Shown: one piece after another, positions 46,796 to 57,200 of the stretch
Numbering within the stretch: position 1 is the stretch's first letter
Layout: each line of letters opens with the position of its first letter
NCBI RefSeq assembly: GCF_000276665.1
Contig: NW_004955470.1
Location: 3,824,764 to 3,888,763 of the forward strand
DNA length: 64,000 bases
Reading direction: 5' to 3'
Source of the DNA: Chinchilla lanigera
Lineage: Eukaryota > Chordata > Mammalia > Rodentia > Chinchillidae
Position numbers and translations under genes: made by a program
Notes under the pieces: model-generated
Told to the model about the DNA's origin: nothing
Seen by the model: only the letters and a program-made list of their open reading frames with translations
The model's database searches: none

Positions 46796-48426
46796 TAAGC
46801 CTGCTGTTCTTGGCAGTCATGTACGTTGTTCACCACCCCCTGATGGTCAGTGACAGGATGGACCTGGACACCCTAGCCAGGAGCCGGCAGCTGGAAAAGC
46901 GACTGAGTGAGGAGATGCGGCAATTAGACATAGAGTTTGAAGAAAGGAAGCAGGCAGCTGAGCAGAAACAGAAAGCAGAGGACTTCTGGCGAGGAGACAT
47001 ACCCAAGGACAAGTTAGTTCTGGGGAAGAAAGACCAGGGGTGGCCGTTCCAGGCTGCTGGCCAGGAGGGGCCTCTGGGCTGGCTGCTGGGAAACCTGTGG
47101 AATGCTGGCCTCTTCTGCCTCTTTCTCATCTTTGAGCTCCTGCGGCAGAACATGCAGCATGAGCCGGCCTTTGATTCCAGCAGTGATGAGGAGGAGGAAG
47201 TCCGGGTTATACCTGTCCTGTCTTCCAACTGGCTCACTGACTTCCCTTCCCAGGAGGCCTTGGAATCCTTTTACAAACAGCATATCCAAAATGCCATCCG
47301 TGACCTCTCAGGCACCTGCGAGTTCGTGGAGGGTTTTGTGGATGACCTGATTGAAGCCTGTCGGGTGCTCAGCCGGCCAGAAGCTCACCTGCAGTTGGAG
47401 GACTGCCTGGGCATCGGGGCTGCCTTTGAAAAGTGTGGAATCCTCCACGAGACCCAGAAATTTGATGTCCTGGTGCCGATTGTCCCACCAAAGGGCACCA
47501 CATTTGTCTTGGAGATGAGGGATCCGGCCCTTGGCCACCGCTGTGGCAGTGTGCTGGTGGAGTCCGAATGCATGTGCAAGCATGAGAAGCTCCTGGGGGA
47601 TGTGTTGTGTCTGGTGCACCACCACAGGGACCCCTCGGCAGGCTCAGGCAAGTGTAACAGCTCCATCAAAGCGTCTTTCTGCACCGGCACCCACCTGGAT
47701 GTGTGCAAGACTGTGCAGTGGTTCCGGAGCATGGTGGGCAATGCCTGGGCTCTAGTGGCCCACAAGTATGACTTTAAGCTCAGTCTCCCACCATCTGCCA
47801 CCTCCTGTAAGCTCAGGCTGGACTACCGCTCGGGCCGTGTTCTCTCCATCAGGTTGGTCCTGGGGGTACAGCGGGAGGACACCTTGGTCTACCTGGTGAG
47901 TCAGGCCTCTGAGCAGGAGCGGCTCACCAGCGTGCACTGGCCGGAGTCCTTTGCAGCCTGCGAGCACTTGTTCCTGAAGCTGGTCGGACGCTTTGCCCCC
48001 GAGAACACCTGTCACCTCAAGTGCCTCCAGATTGTTTTGAGTCTCCGGGACTGCCAGAGGTTACCCAAGGGGGCGTCCCGCCCCATCCTCACCTCCTACC
48101 ACTTCAAAACGGCCCTCATGCACCTGTTGCTACAGCTGCCCCTCACAGACTGGCAGCACAACATGCTTTCTCAGCGACTCCAAGACCTGCTCTGGTTCCT
48201 GGGCCGTGGTCTCCAGCAAAGATCCCTCCATCATTTCCTCATTGGTAACCCTTTCCTGCCCCTGACCATACCAATTCCCAAGACGTTTCGGAATGCTGAG
48301 CCTGTCAATCTCTTCCAGCACTTGGTCCTGAACTCCACGGCATACAGGCAGGCAGTGGAAGAGTTCCAGAACCTTCTGACCCAACTCAAAACTCTTCCCT
48401 GTGCCCCACTGGCTGGGGTATCTTAA
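46786..48426 (+). CDS. ITPRIPL1: ITPRIPL1, ITPRIP-like 1 membrane protein
   Basis: A single uninterrupted 546-codon ORF matches mammalian ITPRIPL1 (about 547 aa) end to end. Residues 1-16 (MAVISLLFLAVMYVVH) are a hydrophobic signal-like N-terminus. Residues 25-68 are charged and likely coiled coil (RSRQLEKRLSEEMRQ). A membrane segment spans about 99-118 (LLGNLWNAGLFCLFLIFEL). An acidic stretch SSSDEEEEVR follows, then a Mab-21-like region of the ITPRIP family (ECMCKHEKLLGDVLCLVHHH; ALVAHKYDFKLSLPPS; FKTALMHLLLQLPLTDW). Human ITPRIPL1 has been reported as a CD3-epsilon ligand that dampens T cells; that is literature knowledge, not visible here. The ATG is preceded by GCCTCC and lies 14 bases inside the exon that starts at 46772. 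Confidence 0.97.
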   Translation: MAVISLLFLAVMYVVHHPLMVSDRMDLDTLARSRQLEKRLSEEMRQLDIEFEERKQAAEQKQKAEDFWRGDIPKDKLVLGKKDQGWPFQAAGQEGPLGWLLGNLWNAGLFCLFLIFELLRQNMQHEPAFDSSSDEEEEVRVIPVLSSNWLTDFPSQEALESFYKQHIQNAIRDLSGTCEFVEGFVDDLIEACRVLSRPEAHLQLEDCLGIGAAFEKCGILHETQKFDVLVPIVPPKGTTFVLEMRDPALGHRCGSVLVESECMCKHEKLLGDVLCLVHHHRDPSAGSGKCNSSIKASFCTGTHLDVCKTVQWFRSMVGNAWALVAHKYDFKLSLPPSATSCKLRLDYRSGRVLSIRLVLGVQREDTLVYLVSQASEQERLTSVHWPESFAACEHLFLKLVGRFAPENTCHLKCLQIVLSLRDCQRLPKGASRPILTSYHFKTALMHLLLQLPLTDWQHNMLSQRLQDLLWFLGRGLQQRSLHHFLIGNPFLPLTIPIPKTFRNAEPVNLFQHLVLNSTAYRQAVEEFQNLLTQLKTLPCAPLAGVS

Positions 48427-48478
48427 TATAAAGGCCATTTTGGAAATGAGAGAAGTTATTTCTGGTTCTTCCAGCTAC

Positions 48479-48616
48479 AAAAGTTTATTTTTGGGGCTGG
48501 AGTTGGGCTAGGGGTTAGCTACGGAGGGCAAAAGCGCCTGCCTGGCAAGCGCAAGGTCATGAGTTCGGTTCCCGGTACCGGAGAAAAACCAAAAAAAAAA
48601 AAAAAAGTTTATTTTT
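48479..48616 (+). repeat. ID-like SINE with 14-bp target duplication, beside the ITPRIPL1 3' end
   Basis: Forward ID (48493-48602) with the young sequence GCGCCTGCCTGGCAAGCGC, flanked by AAAAGTTTATTTTT at 48479-48492 and 48603-48616. It lies 67 bases after the ITPRIPL1 stop and could be within its 3' UTR. AATATA at 48424-48429 is the only nearby poly(A)-like hexamer upstream. Confidence 0.9.
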
Positions 48617-48619
48617 CAC

Positions 48620-50635
48620 GTATGTCAGTGGTATGTGGGACCTTCACCTTGCAGGGGGTGTGGGGGCAATGGTAGAGTAAGACACTTTAAGAAGTGGGTA
48701 AGGTGGCAGTGGGAACCTAATGAAGGGTGGGGCTGAGCTTTTCTTCTGATCTAACTTCGTGATGACCCAAAGACAGTCCAAGGAAATGGATGTAATGGGA
48801 GGATCTTGCTGCTAAGGAGCTGAGATGCTGTGAAGTTGTATTTGTGTATCCACACTGGAAGTTCAAGAGAACCAGAGAATACCTCCATTCCGGCTTACTC
48901 CTTTTTGTGAATGACTGCCAACACATTCGTTGTGAATGGTTTCTGTGTTGAACTGTTAGCTGAATTCCCATCTTTGCTGTGGCACTCCATCCCAGATACT
49001 GTGAGGCAACTTCTCCTACTTTAGGATCTAATTTTTCAGATCTTCACTGTTTTGAAAATATAACCAAGATGTTTTTCATTTTCTTACAACATTATAGCTG
49101 TTTTTATGCACCTGAGAAAAAAACTCCAGTCCTATTCAAATAATTGAGTATAATACAAATATTATAATCCAAAATAATACATTTGTTAACCTTGATTCAC
49201 AAACAAATATTTATTCAGTGGTGACCTGTCCCATAGTTGAAATAATGTATTTCCTATAATTAATGAAATAGCCAATATCGGATGACCTTTCCAGTGGCTG
49301 GGCACAGCTTTATAAAGCTCCTCACCACAACAAGCTTTCTGGGGCTTCTGAGATGAACAATTAGTTTCTCAGTGAGAGCCACTTGTTAATTAAATGGAAA
49401 GCTTTAGCTACCACATGGAGCTGTGCATCTTCTGGTCTTGCCTTTGTATTCTCTTTTCAAACATGACAGAGGGATTATTTAAGTATGTTTTTGGTTTTGA
49501 AAACAGGTTATCACAATTCAGGCCCATTGCCAGGGCTGGACAGGAAGGCACTGTAAAGCATTCAACTCTAACAGTGTCCTGATTCTAGAGATACGATTGG
49601 TATATTTTCTTGAGCATCCTGAGGAGTCTTAAGAAACAGTTGTGGGTGTGGCTGTTTTGGAAATATCACTGCTGTTCCTATCTAGCACTGCCAGGAAGAT
49701 CTGCTGGGGAGGAGAACCTGGCCCTGAATTTGACTTGGCTCAGTGGGGATCAGATGCTGGCTTTAGTGCTTCTGTTGGGGAATCTACAGTCCACCCCCAG
49801 AGAAATAAAAGTGTCCCAGAGGCTGACATCAGTCAATATTTGAGACTCCTGCTGCACAGTAGCTACTGTTTTCCATGTCACCTGCTGGAATCTGGCAGGT
49901 ACTGCTTTCAAAGTAAGATACAATGATGGTTGGACCTATGCTGGGGGAGTTCAGTGTTTTAAAAACATTTGTATATTTTTTATTTAGAAAATCATTTGCT
50001 AGTGTTTTCCTTCCAATCAGTAACGGAGGCTGTTTTCTCTATCAGTTGGAATCTGTGCAGGAACATTCTCAGCAGAGCAACATTCTCACATACTTGTTCC
50101 CAAGAAGTTCAAGTTACCCTGACAACTCCATCCAGTACATCCTGGTCTTTCTCAATGTACCTTAAACCAGTCTGCCCTGTGGTTTCCCAGCGGCGTGGCC
50201 AGTAGCCAGGAAAGAATAATTCAGAAAGTTAAGGAACATCTAGGTCATTAATTTTCATGGTGTGTCCAGACCAAAATAAAAGGTCTTACTGGGTACAAAC
50301 AGCACGCATAAGCTCTAGAAGTCTATGCAGGTAGAAAGAAGGTGTGATTTCTAGGTCTGGATGTTTCTAGTCTAAAATAAAAGAAAAAATATGAAGTTAT
50401 GCGTAGGGCAGATTATTACAAAGGAGCAGTCAGGAAAGTTTGGGTGGGGCAGAAGGTGCAAGAAAGAGCACAGAGAAAAAAAAAACAAGTAGTAATGGAA
50501 AGAACAGACCTGTGGTGCTCTGGGAATACTCTAACAATTAGGGGGGAACCTCTCCAGATATTTAGGAAGCTATGCTTTATTTTGAAACAAAATCTGGCGA
50601 ACTCCCAAGATGCAACAGCAGTTGTAGCAATGGGA
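48620..50635. other. Intergenic stretch, no repeat recognised
   Basis: About 2 kb between ITPRIPL1 and a MIR. It is AT-rich, with short ORFs but no splice-consistent coding pattern and no SINE. Absence of SINEs over 2 kb is unusual here. A distal 3' UTR of ITPRIPL1 or a regulatory region is possible but not shown. Confidence 0.5.
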
Positions 50636-50639
50636 ATAT

Positions 50640-50845
50640 TTAGTGTTCACTGAGCATTGCCAGTGGTCTGGCCACTGTTTTAACTGCTTTAGAGCTGGTA
50701 ATTCATATAATACATTATAACCCACCAAGTGAATCCTTTTATCCCCTCTAATTTACATCTGATGAAACTCAGGCACATAAAAGGTATGCAACTTTCCCTG
50801 GCACAGGTAGTTAAATGGCACAGCCAGGAAATAGTACCTTCCCTA
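50640..50845 (-). repeat. MIR element
   Basis: Reverse MIR: GTTTTAACTGCTTTAGAGC, AATTTACATCTGATGAAACTCAGGCACA, CAGGTAGTTAAATGGCACAGCC. Confidence 0.75.
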
Positions 50846-50849
50846 ACAA

Positions 50850-51770
50850 CTCTGCATGTGGTTTTGAGAATGAAACAACATTTAGGGGTTAAATGTGTTT
50901 TTCTTGGGCGGGGGAAGCTCTATATGTAAGATACAGAGAAGTATGTTATTGTTTGGAAATTCTAGAAGACAGAAATTGTTGGTTCTTAGCCCATCTTTAG
51001 GAGGTCAGGAATTTCCCACTGCATTCAAAAATTAAAGGCATCTGCTCAGAGGCCACAATGAATGCAAAGCCATTTCAACTACGTGCCCATTTTGTCTTAG
51101 CAGCTTGATGGTTTAAATCAGGAACTACATTATGATACTAAGCAGCTGCAGGCTAGAAAGTCAGAGCAAGTTTGATGCCAAAAGTTTGCTTGTTGAGGTA
51201 GTTTGCTCCTTTAGAATTTATAGATCTGTTCCTCACCTATATTGAGGCTCCTCCTTTGGGGAAGTAGACTCCTGTGAGGAGTACAGTGGGGGAGGGGAAT
51301 GCCAGCCTAAGGGTGGGGGGAGGGCCCCACTACTTTACTTCTGTGCAGACAGAGGAATTGAGCTTCACATGCCAGTGATACCACCACCAGATCATTCAAT
51401 CTTTTGGCACCCTCTGTAATCCTAGCCCCAAAACAAAGAAGGCATTCTTTGTAGGAGGTAAGAGACCTGCGTGTATTGGGTGAGCCCAGCTTGCAAGAGA
51501 CACTGGTATGGAGCTGGCTCTGCCTCCCTGCACATGGAAAACCCAAGCAGTCAGCTTACAGGGGCTCCATTCTCATGACAGAACAGCCTCAAGCCTCTCC
51601 TGGGTTCCCAGCCAGTTCTTCAGGTCTCCCAGTTCAGTGCCACCGACCATCCTTTCAGCTCTGGGTGTTTAGGGTATTCATGGAATCCAGAGGATCACAC
51701 CTACCCCCCCTGCTGTCCCTCAGGTGCACTCGGCACACAGAACAAGTGAGGGAAGTGACAGGGCCTCTAG
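50850..51770. other. Intergenic stretch
   Basis: No gene or clear repeat seen. It contains a G-rich tract (about 51286-51322). Confidence 0.5.
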
Positions 51771-51774
51771 CATT

Positions 51775-51895
51775 CACTGTGCCTATAGGTCACAGAGAGT
51801 TGAAACTGTTCCCTAATCCTAATGCAGTCCAGTGAAGGGGGTACTGCCATCCACATTTTACTAGTGGGGAACATACCCAACCCAGGATTTTTTTG
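51775..51895 (-). repeat. MIR fragment
   Basis: GTCACAGAGAGTTGAAACTG and GGTACTGCCATCCACATTTTACTAGTGGGGAAC; diverged reverse MIR. Confidence 0.45.
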
Positions 51896-52085
51896 GAGGA
51901 GTGGGGGATTGAATCTTGGATCCCAACCCAAGGTTTAACTTGTCTCTTCATTTTGCCCATTCACTGAATATTTAAGTACTGGCTGTGTCCCAGGCCAGCA
52001 TCAGGGGCCCAGAAAACAAGGGTGAGCAAAGACAACTCTGTTCTCATAGAGCTGACTGTCTATAGCGGGGATGAACAAGAGAGTC

Positions 52086-52361
52086 AATGTAAAACTGCAC
52101 CAAGGACAATTTCTACTGAAGCCTCCAGGAGGGAGACTAGAATGTATCAGCGAAGGCCTCCTCAGGCAGTGACAGCAAATGTAAAACTGCACCAAGGACA
52201 AGTTCTACTGAAGCCTCCAGCAAGGAGACTAGAATGTATCAGGGAAGGCCGCCTCAGGCAGTGACAGCAAATGTAAAATTGCACCAAGGACAAGTTCTAC
52301 TGAAGCCTCCAGCAAGCAGACTAGAGATCACAGAAGGCCTCCCCTCAGGCAGTGACAGCAG
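52086..52361. repeat. 92-bp tandem array, three copies
   Basis: Copies start at 52086, 52178 and 52270 with AATGTAAAA(C/T)TGCACCAAGGACAA. Copies 1 and 2 are nearly identical. The third differs around 52321-52345. The unit is not a multiple of three, so the overlapping short ORFs are chance. Confidence 0.93.
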
Positions 52362-52477
52362 CTGACTGGAAATAACTAGGTAACAAAGATGAAAAGGGTG
52401 GAAGAGAGTATATGTGCAGAGGCCTTGGGGTGGCACTGGACAGACACAGAGAGGCTCAGCCTGAAAGAAAGGCCAGT

Positions 52478-52680
52478 ATTGGCTGGGCATGGTGGCACAC
52501 ACCTAAAATCCCTGCTCCTCAGGAGGCTGAGGTAGGAGGAATACAAGTTGGAAGCCAGCCTCAGCAACTTCGCAAGACCCTGAATCAAAATAAAATACAA
52601 AAGACTAGGGAGGCTGCTCAGTGCCAAGAGCACTTGCTTAGCACGTGCAAATCCCTGAGTTCAATCCCTAGTGGGGGTCG
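52478..52680 (+). repeat. B1-dID composite SINE
   Basis: GGCTGGGCATGGTGGCACACACC ... CGCAAGACCCTGAATCAAAAT joined to a dID part (GCTCAGTGCCAAGAGCACTTGC). Confidence 0.8.
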
Positions 52681-53524
52681 GGGGAGGAAAGAAAGGCCAG
52701 CATTGAAAGAGATTTCTAGGATATAAAAAAGAAGGGCCACTGAAGGGCACTGACCAAGGGGTTAGTGTGAGGGCCAAGGTACAAGAGGCTGGAGAGGCCA
52801 TGGGGCCAGAGCCTGCAGGGCCTTGTACACCCTCAAGAAGTCCCCAGGACAATGGAACTTTTGAAGGGCTTTAGACTTCTGGGAGGAAGTGGTGTGGGGT
52901 CAAGTGGAAATGACAGATCAGATTTGCTCCTAAGAAAGGGCTGGAGCAGGGCAACTAGGTCATGCAGATGAAAAGAGGAGAGGCCAGCTTGAAAGAGATT
53001 TTTAGGATGCAAAAAGTCAGAAAAAGGTTTGTGTGTGAAGGGGCGGCAGGAGTCATCCAGGATGACTCTAGTGCTCACTCGGATTTGGGGGTGGGGGCTG
53101 GCGGTAGCTAGCATTTGCTGAGATGAACACTAAAGTGTTCTTTCCCGAGACCACAGTGCCTTACACCACAGATTTGAAGTTGGTCCCTGGAAGAACAAGT
53201 TCATGCAAAAACAAATAGCTTTAAAAGGGCAATACTTCCGGTTGCTAAAATGAGTGAGGGGCACTGATGATGCTGCGTGATGCTAAGTCGTCCTACAAAG
53301 AGGGCAAATGTCCTTGCACTCTGGCTGCCAATAGCACGCTGGAGGAGAAATACAACAGAACATGCTGAACGCGTGAATCATAAGAAAATAGAGGATGTTC
53401 TACGGATGCTGGGAGGGAATTGCCCTGGCCTTTCCTCGCATAATTAAAATCACTGGGCTCAGATAAAGTTGAATGGACGGGCGGTGGTCTCCCCTCACTT
53501 TTTCTACTGGGTTCCATTCCGACT

Positions 53525-53618
53525 TTTTTTTTTTTTTTTTTTGGTGATGGCGATTGAAGACAGGTCCTTCTGAGTGTTAAGTACCCACACCCTATACTAA
53601 GCTACACCCTCAGCCTTC
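53525..53618 (-). repeat. ID-like SINE, diverged
   Basis: T-run (53524-53542), then GGTGATGGCGATTGAAGACAGG ... AAGCTACACCCTCAGCC. Confidence 0.65.
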
Positions 53619-53859
53619 CAAACTTTTTTTTGAAGGGTGTGGGTTTCCAGGAAGCTTCCCTCAAAAATCTGAATAAAAACGATGGTCTTCAAGTCTACCT
53701 CGACTCTCCTCTTTCCAGGGTCGGGTCTCTTTCTCCTCCGTCCCACACCCTGCCTGTCTCCTTCTCCTTCTGCCTCCTTAGCGTTTTGCTGCCTTCACAG
53801 CGCAGGTTTCTGCCGGGGAAACGAACCTGTTTCCTCCGTCTCCTTCCTCCCCATTAGGA

Positions 53860-54200
53860 AGTACATTCCACGAAAGAGGAGCCCTCGCCTGTCTGCTCCG
53901 CTAGACGTTAGGTCCCCAGCGCCCTGTTCTGGCCGTAGCGTTTGGAAGGAGGGGGTTCTCGTATTACTTCGGGGTGTCCATGGACCACACAGCCTCCAAG
54001 TCTATCACTTAGCGGGCTTCAGGGGCGTCCATTCCGCACCACTCACTTCCGCGTAGCCTAGGGCTACGCTTTCCCGGGCACCTAGGCGGTCTGCGCAGGC
54101 GCAAGGCCGGCTCCGCCCCATGACATCACGCGGCCGTTACGACGCTCTGGCGGCGCGGCGCGCGCAATTTAAATCCATCTCCGGAGACGTCGAGGACAAG
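53860..54200 (+). promoter_or_regulatory. NCAPH: NCAPH promoter with CDE/CHR-like and MYB-like sites
   Basis: This is CpG-rich sequence directly upstream of the NCAPH ATG. Visible sites are TGACATCA (54121-54128, CRE/ATF-like), CCGTTA (about 54134-54139, MYB-like), and a run of GCGC ending four bases before TTTAAA (54168-54173). The last pair has the GC-core, four-base spacer and TTT(A/G)AA arrangement of CDE/CHR elements. No conventional TATA box is evident, unless TTTAAA serves. Condensin genes are G2/M-expressed, which fits, but function is inferred. Confidence 0.5.
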
Positions 54201-54219
54201 ATGGGACCTCCCGGTCTAG
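54201..54219 (+). CDS. NCAPH: NCAPH exon 1 (six codons plus one base)
   Basis: The ATG in GACAAGATGGGACCTCCC encodes MGPPGL plus the first base of the next codon, then the donor CTAG|GTGAGG. MGPPG matches the mammalian NCAPH start. The segment between this start and the conserved ATM of exon 2 appears shorter than in human. A second ATG, at 61107-61109 in exon 2, could serve as an alternative start. Confidence 0.85.
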
Positions 54220-57200
54220 GTGAGGCCTGGCCCGCCCTGGCGCAGCGGGCGGCAGGGTCCAGTGTGGAGAGGTGCCCCGGGAGGGTACGTCGGCAGGCGG
54301 GCCTGAGCGGGGAGTGGATAAACAGCCCGCTTCTCGGCCCGCGGACCTGGGCAAAGGCGGGCGCGGGGAGGGCAGGGGAGGGCCGGGGCGCGCGCGGTCG
54401 GCCAATCAGGATGCGGCTGCGGCTGCGGCTGCGGCTGCGCGGCTGCCGGGTCAGGAGCTCCTACTAGGTTCTCTGTTAGCAAGGTGGCTTTCCTGGAGGA
54501 GATGTCGCTTTCCGGGCGGTGGAACCGTGGTTACTTCTCTATGCTTAGCACACATGCATTTATTTTTGCATTCATTCAAAAATACTGAGCGCTCCTTTTG
54601 CGCCAGACCCTAAGTAAGGAACAAAACAGATGATATTCTTACCCTCTGGGAGCCTACTGTGAGACAGGCAATTCATGAAACAGTTACAGTGATTGAGACT
54701 ATCCACGAATGTTTCAAGAAGGAAGGGATAGTCAGTTATTTCAAGTCCCACACAGAGGTGAGACCTGAGAAGTGACCATAGGATTTGGCAACCTACGAAG
54801 GGTGGTTGATCGTGATAAGGTTTTTCATGAAGTGGTGAGGACGCCAGGCAGATCAGAGGGCTTGCAACGTGAGTGGGAGGTGAGGAAGTGGATCCAGGAA
54901 GTATTTTTGAACTCACTGACCATCTGTTGAATGAAAAGGAGTACAATGTCAAAGGCAGGAGAGAGAGATCAAAGAAAGAAGGCTCCGAAAATTAAGGCAT
55001 GCCATGAATTCTCAAGTTTTCTTCTTAAGACAAGTTTCTCCTTCAGTGCTTCCTATTTCTGCTGAGGTCAGTTCTTCTCCTCACCCTGCAGCACCCACAT
55101 CCAAATAGTCGCAGGCTGTCTCAATTTTGTTCCTAAAAATCTCTTCTTCCTTTCCATTATGTCTGTTTGTTTTGAGCTTAGGTGAGCTTTACCTTAATCA
55201 CTCCTGAGCTGGTGAGAAGCCATGAGGGGACCGTGTGAGGTCCTTGTATTTATTCCTGTTTTCCCCTATTTACTCCTCTGTCACTCCCTTCACATAGGCC
55301 ACCATTATGTTTTCCATGTAGCATGTTAGCACATTCGTGTAATATCTGTATTACTAAATCTGAACCAGCTAAGGTGTATGTGTGATGAGGATCAAACCTG
55401 GGGCTTGAACATGCTAGGCAGGTACTCTACACTGGCCTGGCATAGGGAGACCAGGCGAAGACCTTTACTTAAAATTTCACTAGTTAGTAAGTGATGAGCA
55501 GAGGTTAAAGCAAGGCTTTCTGATTCTTAAATCTGGAAACTTTACCTCTGGGAAGGTTCTGAGTTCCTTCATCGCTGTTCTAGGAGTATTGTTCTTGCCT
55601 TACTGTAATAGGCCATAGCCACTCACTACCATAGTCACACCTTAGATCTTGGTGTTTTTTTTTTTTTTAATTTTCTGGTTTGTTTTTGTACTGGGAATTG
55701 AACCCATGGCCTCACAAATGCATGTTAGGCAAGTGCTGTACCACTGAGCTACATCCGTAGTGCTTTTTCTAAAAGTTTATCTTGAGGCAGGGTTTGCTAA
55801 GCTGCCCAGGCTGGTGTCCAACTTGATTTTTTTTTTTTTTTTTTTTTGGGGGGTCTTTTAGAGGCAGGGTCTCACTATGCAGTTCAGGCAGGTCTTAAAC
55901 TCACTTTGTAGCCCAGGCTGGCCTTGAACTCACAATGATCCTCCTGCCTCAGCCTCCTGAGTGCTGGGATTACAGGCATGTGCCACCATGCCTGGCTTTG
56001 GTTTCCAGCTTGATATCCTCCTGCCTCAGCCTCCTGTGTAGCTTGAATTACAGATGTGTGTCACCACGCTCAGTTACCCAGTTAGGATCCTGTTATTAGC
56101 AGTAGTTGCTTACTTTTTCCCCTCAATTTTTTTTTTTTTTTTTTTTTGAGACAATGTCTTGTGATGCAGTCCAGGCTGGGCTTGAACTCACTTGGTAGCC
56201 CAGACTGGCAATCCTCGCCTCAGCCTTGTCACTTCAGTTTTAAATATTTCACTTTTTAGTGCCGCCCATCTTTCCCGCTCACTTTCTCTTGTTTCCTGAC
56301 TCCAGCAGTCTTGAACCAGCAGACCTACATTCTGCTTTTGCTGCCCGTCACCTTGTCTCAGGTCCTTGTTCACCTCTTCGTCTACGTTCTGTGGCTGGTT
56401 TGCGTGATCAGGATCTTTCCCCTTGCCCTCCTCTCTCTCTCTTGTACTTGCCTGACAAAAATCAGAACCCTGGATAATTCAAACTCTGCCTGCTCTACAG
56501 GCCTAGTGATGGCACCAGACCCTGAACATGCAACAGCAGTGAAGGAAAACCCCCAGGAATTCTAAGCAGTTTCAGGGGGACCCTAACCTCCCAGTGGTCA
56601 TGCCCTGTTTCCTGGTTCATTTACTCTCCCACTCCTAGATGACAGTTTCACACTTTGCCTTCTCCCCTAGGCCTGGTTTTATAAAAATACACTTCTTCAT
56701 AATGAAAATAAAAGCAATAGAAAGAGAATATTGAGCCAGAGATGATGGTGCACAGCTGTAATCCCAACACTTGGGAGGCTGAGGCAGGAGGATCTTGAGT
56801 CCCACCTGAGCAATTTAGCTAGCTCCTGTCTCAAAATAAAAAGTGGCTGGGGTTGTAGTTCAATGCAAAGCCCTGAGCTCAACCCCCAGTCCTGCAAAAA
56901 GGGAAAAAAAGAAACCTGGAACATTTGTAAGCCCACCTTTGTAGCTGCTGCCCTGTCTGCACCAGTGTCTGGGTATGCTGCCTTCTCTCCCATCTGTGCC
57001 CTCGACTGAGTCATCCCCTTTCCCTAATCAAGTAAGGTCAGTAACTTTTACTCCTTCTTTTGCATGATCCCTGTGGTAGGCTGAATAACATCCCCTGTGT
57101 CTCAACCTGTGAGTATGTTCACATCAGTGATGAAAGGGACTTTGCAGATGTGATGAGGCTGAGGGTCTTGAGATGAGGAGATGGCCCTGGTCATCCCAGT

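Larger units (their letters stand above)
51955..53060 (+). repeat. L2 (LINE2) 3' region, interrupted
   Basis: 51955-52085 reads TTCACTGAATATTTAAGTACTGG ... TCATAGAGCTGACTGTCTATAG. 52690-53060 reads GGCCATGGGGCCAGAGCCTGCAGGGCCTTGTA and similar words. Both follow the L2 3' consensus. Between them lie the 92-bp tandem array and a B1-dID SINE. Confidence 0.55.

Noticed and set aside
52086..52361. CRISPR-like repeat array
   Set aside because: These are contiguous 92-bp tandem units without distinct spacers, in a mammalian nuclear genome.
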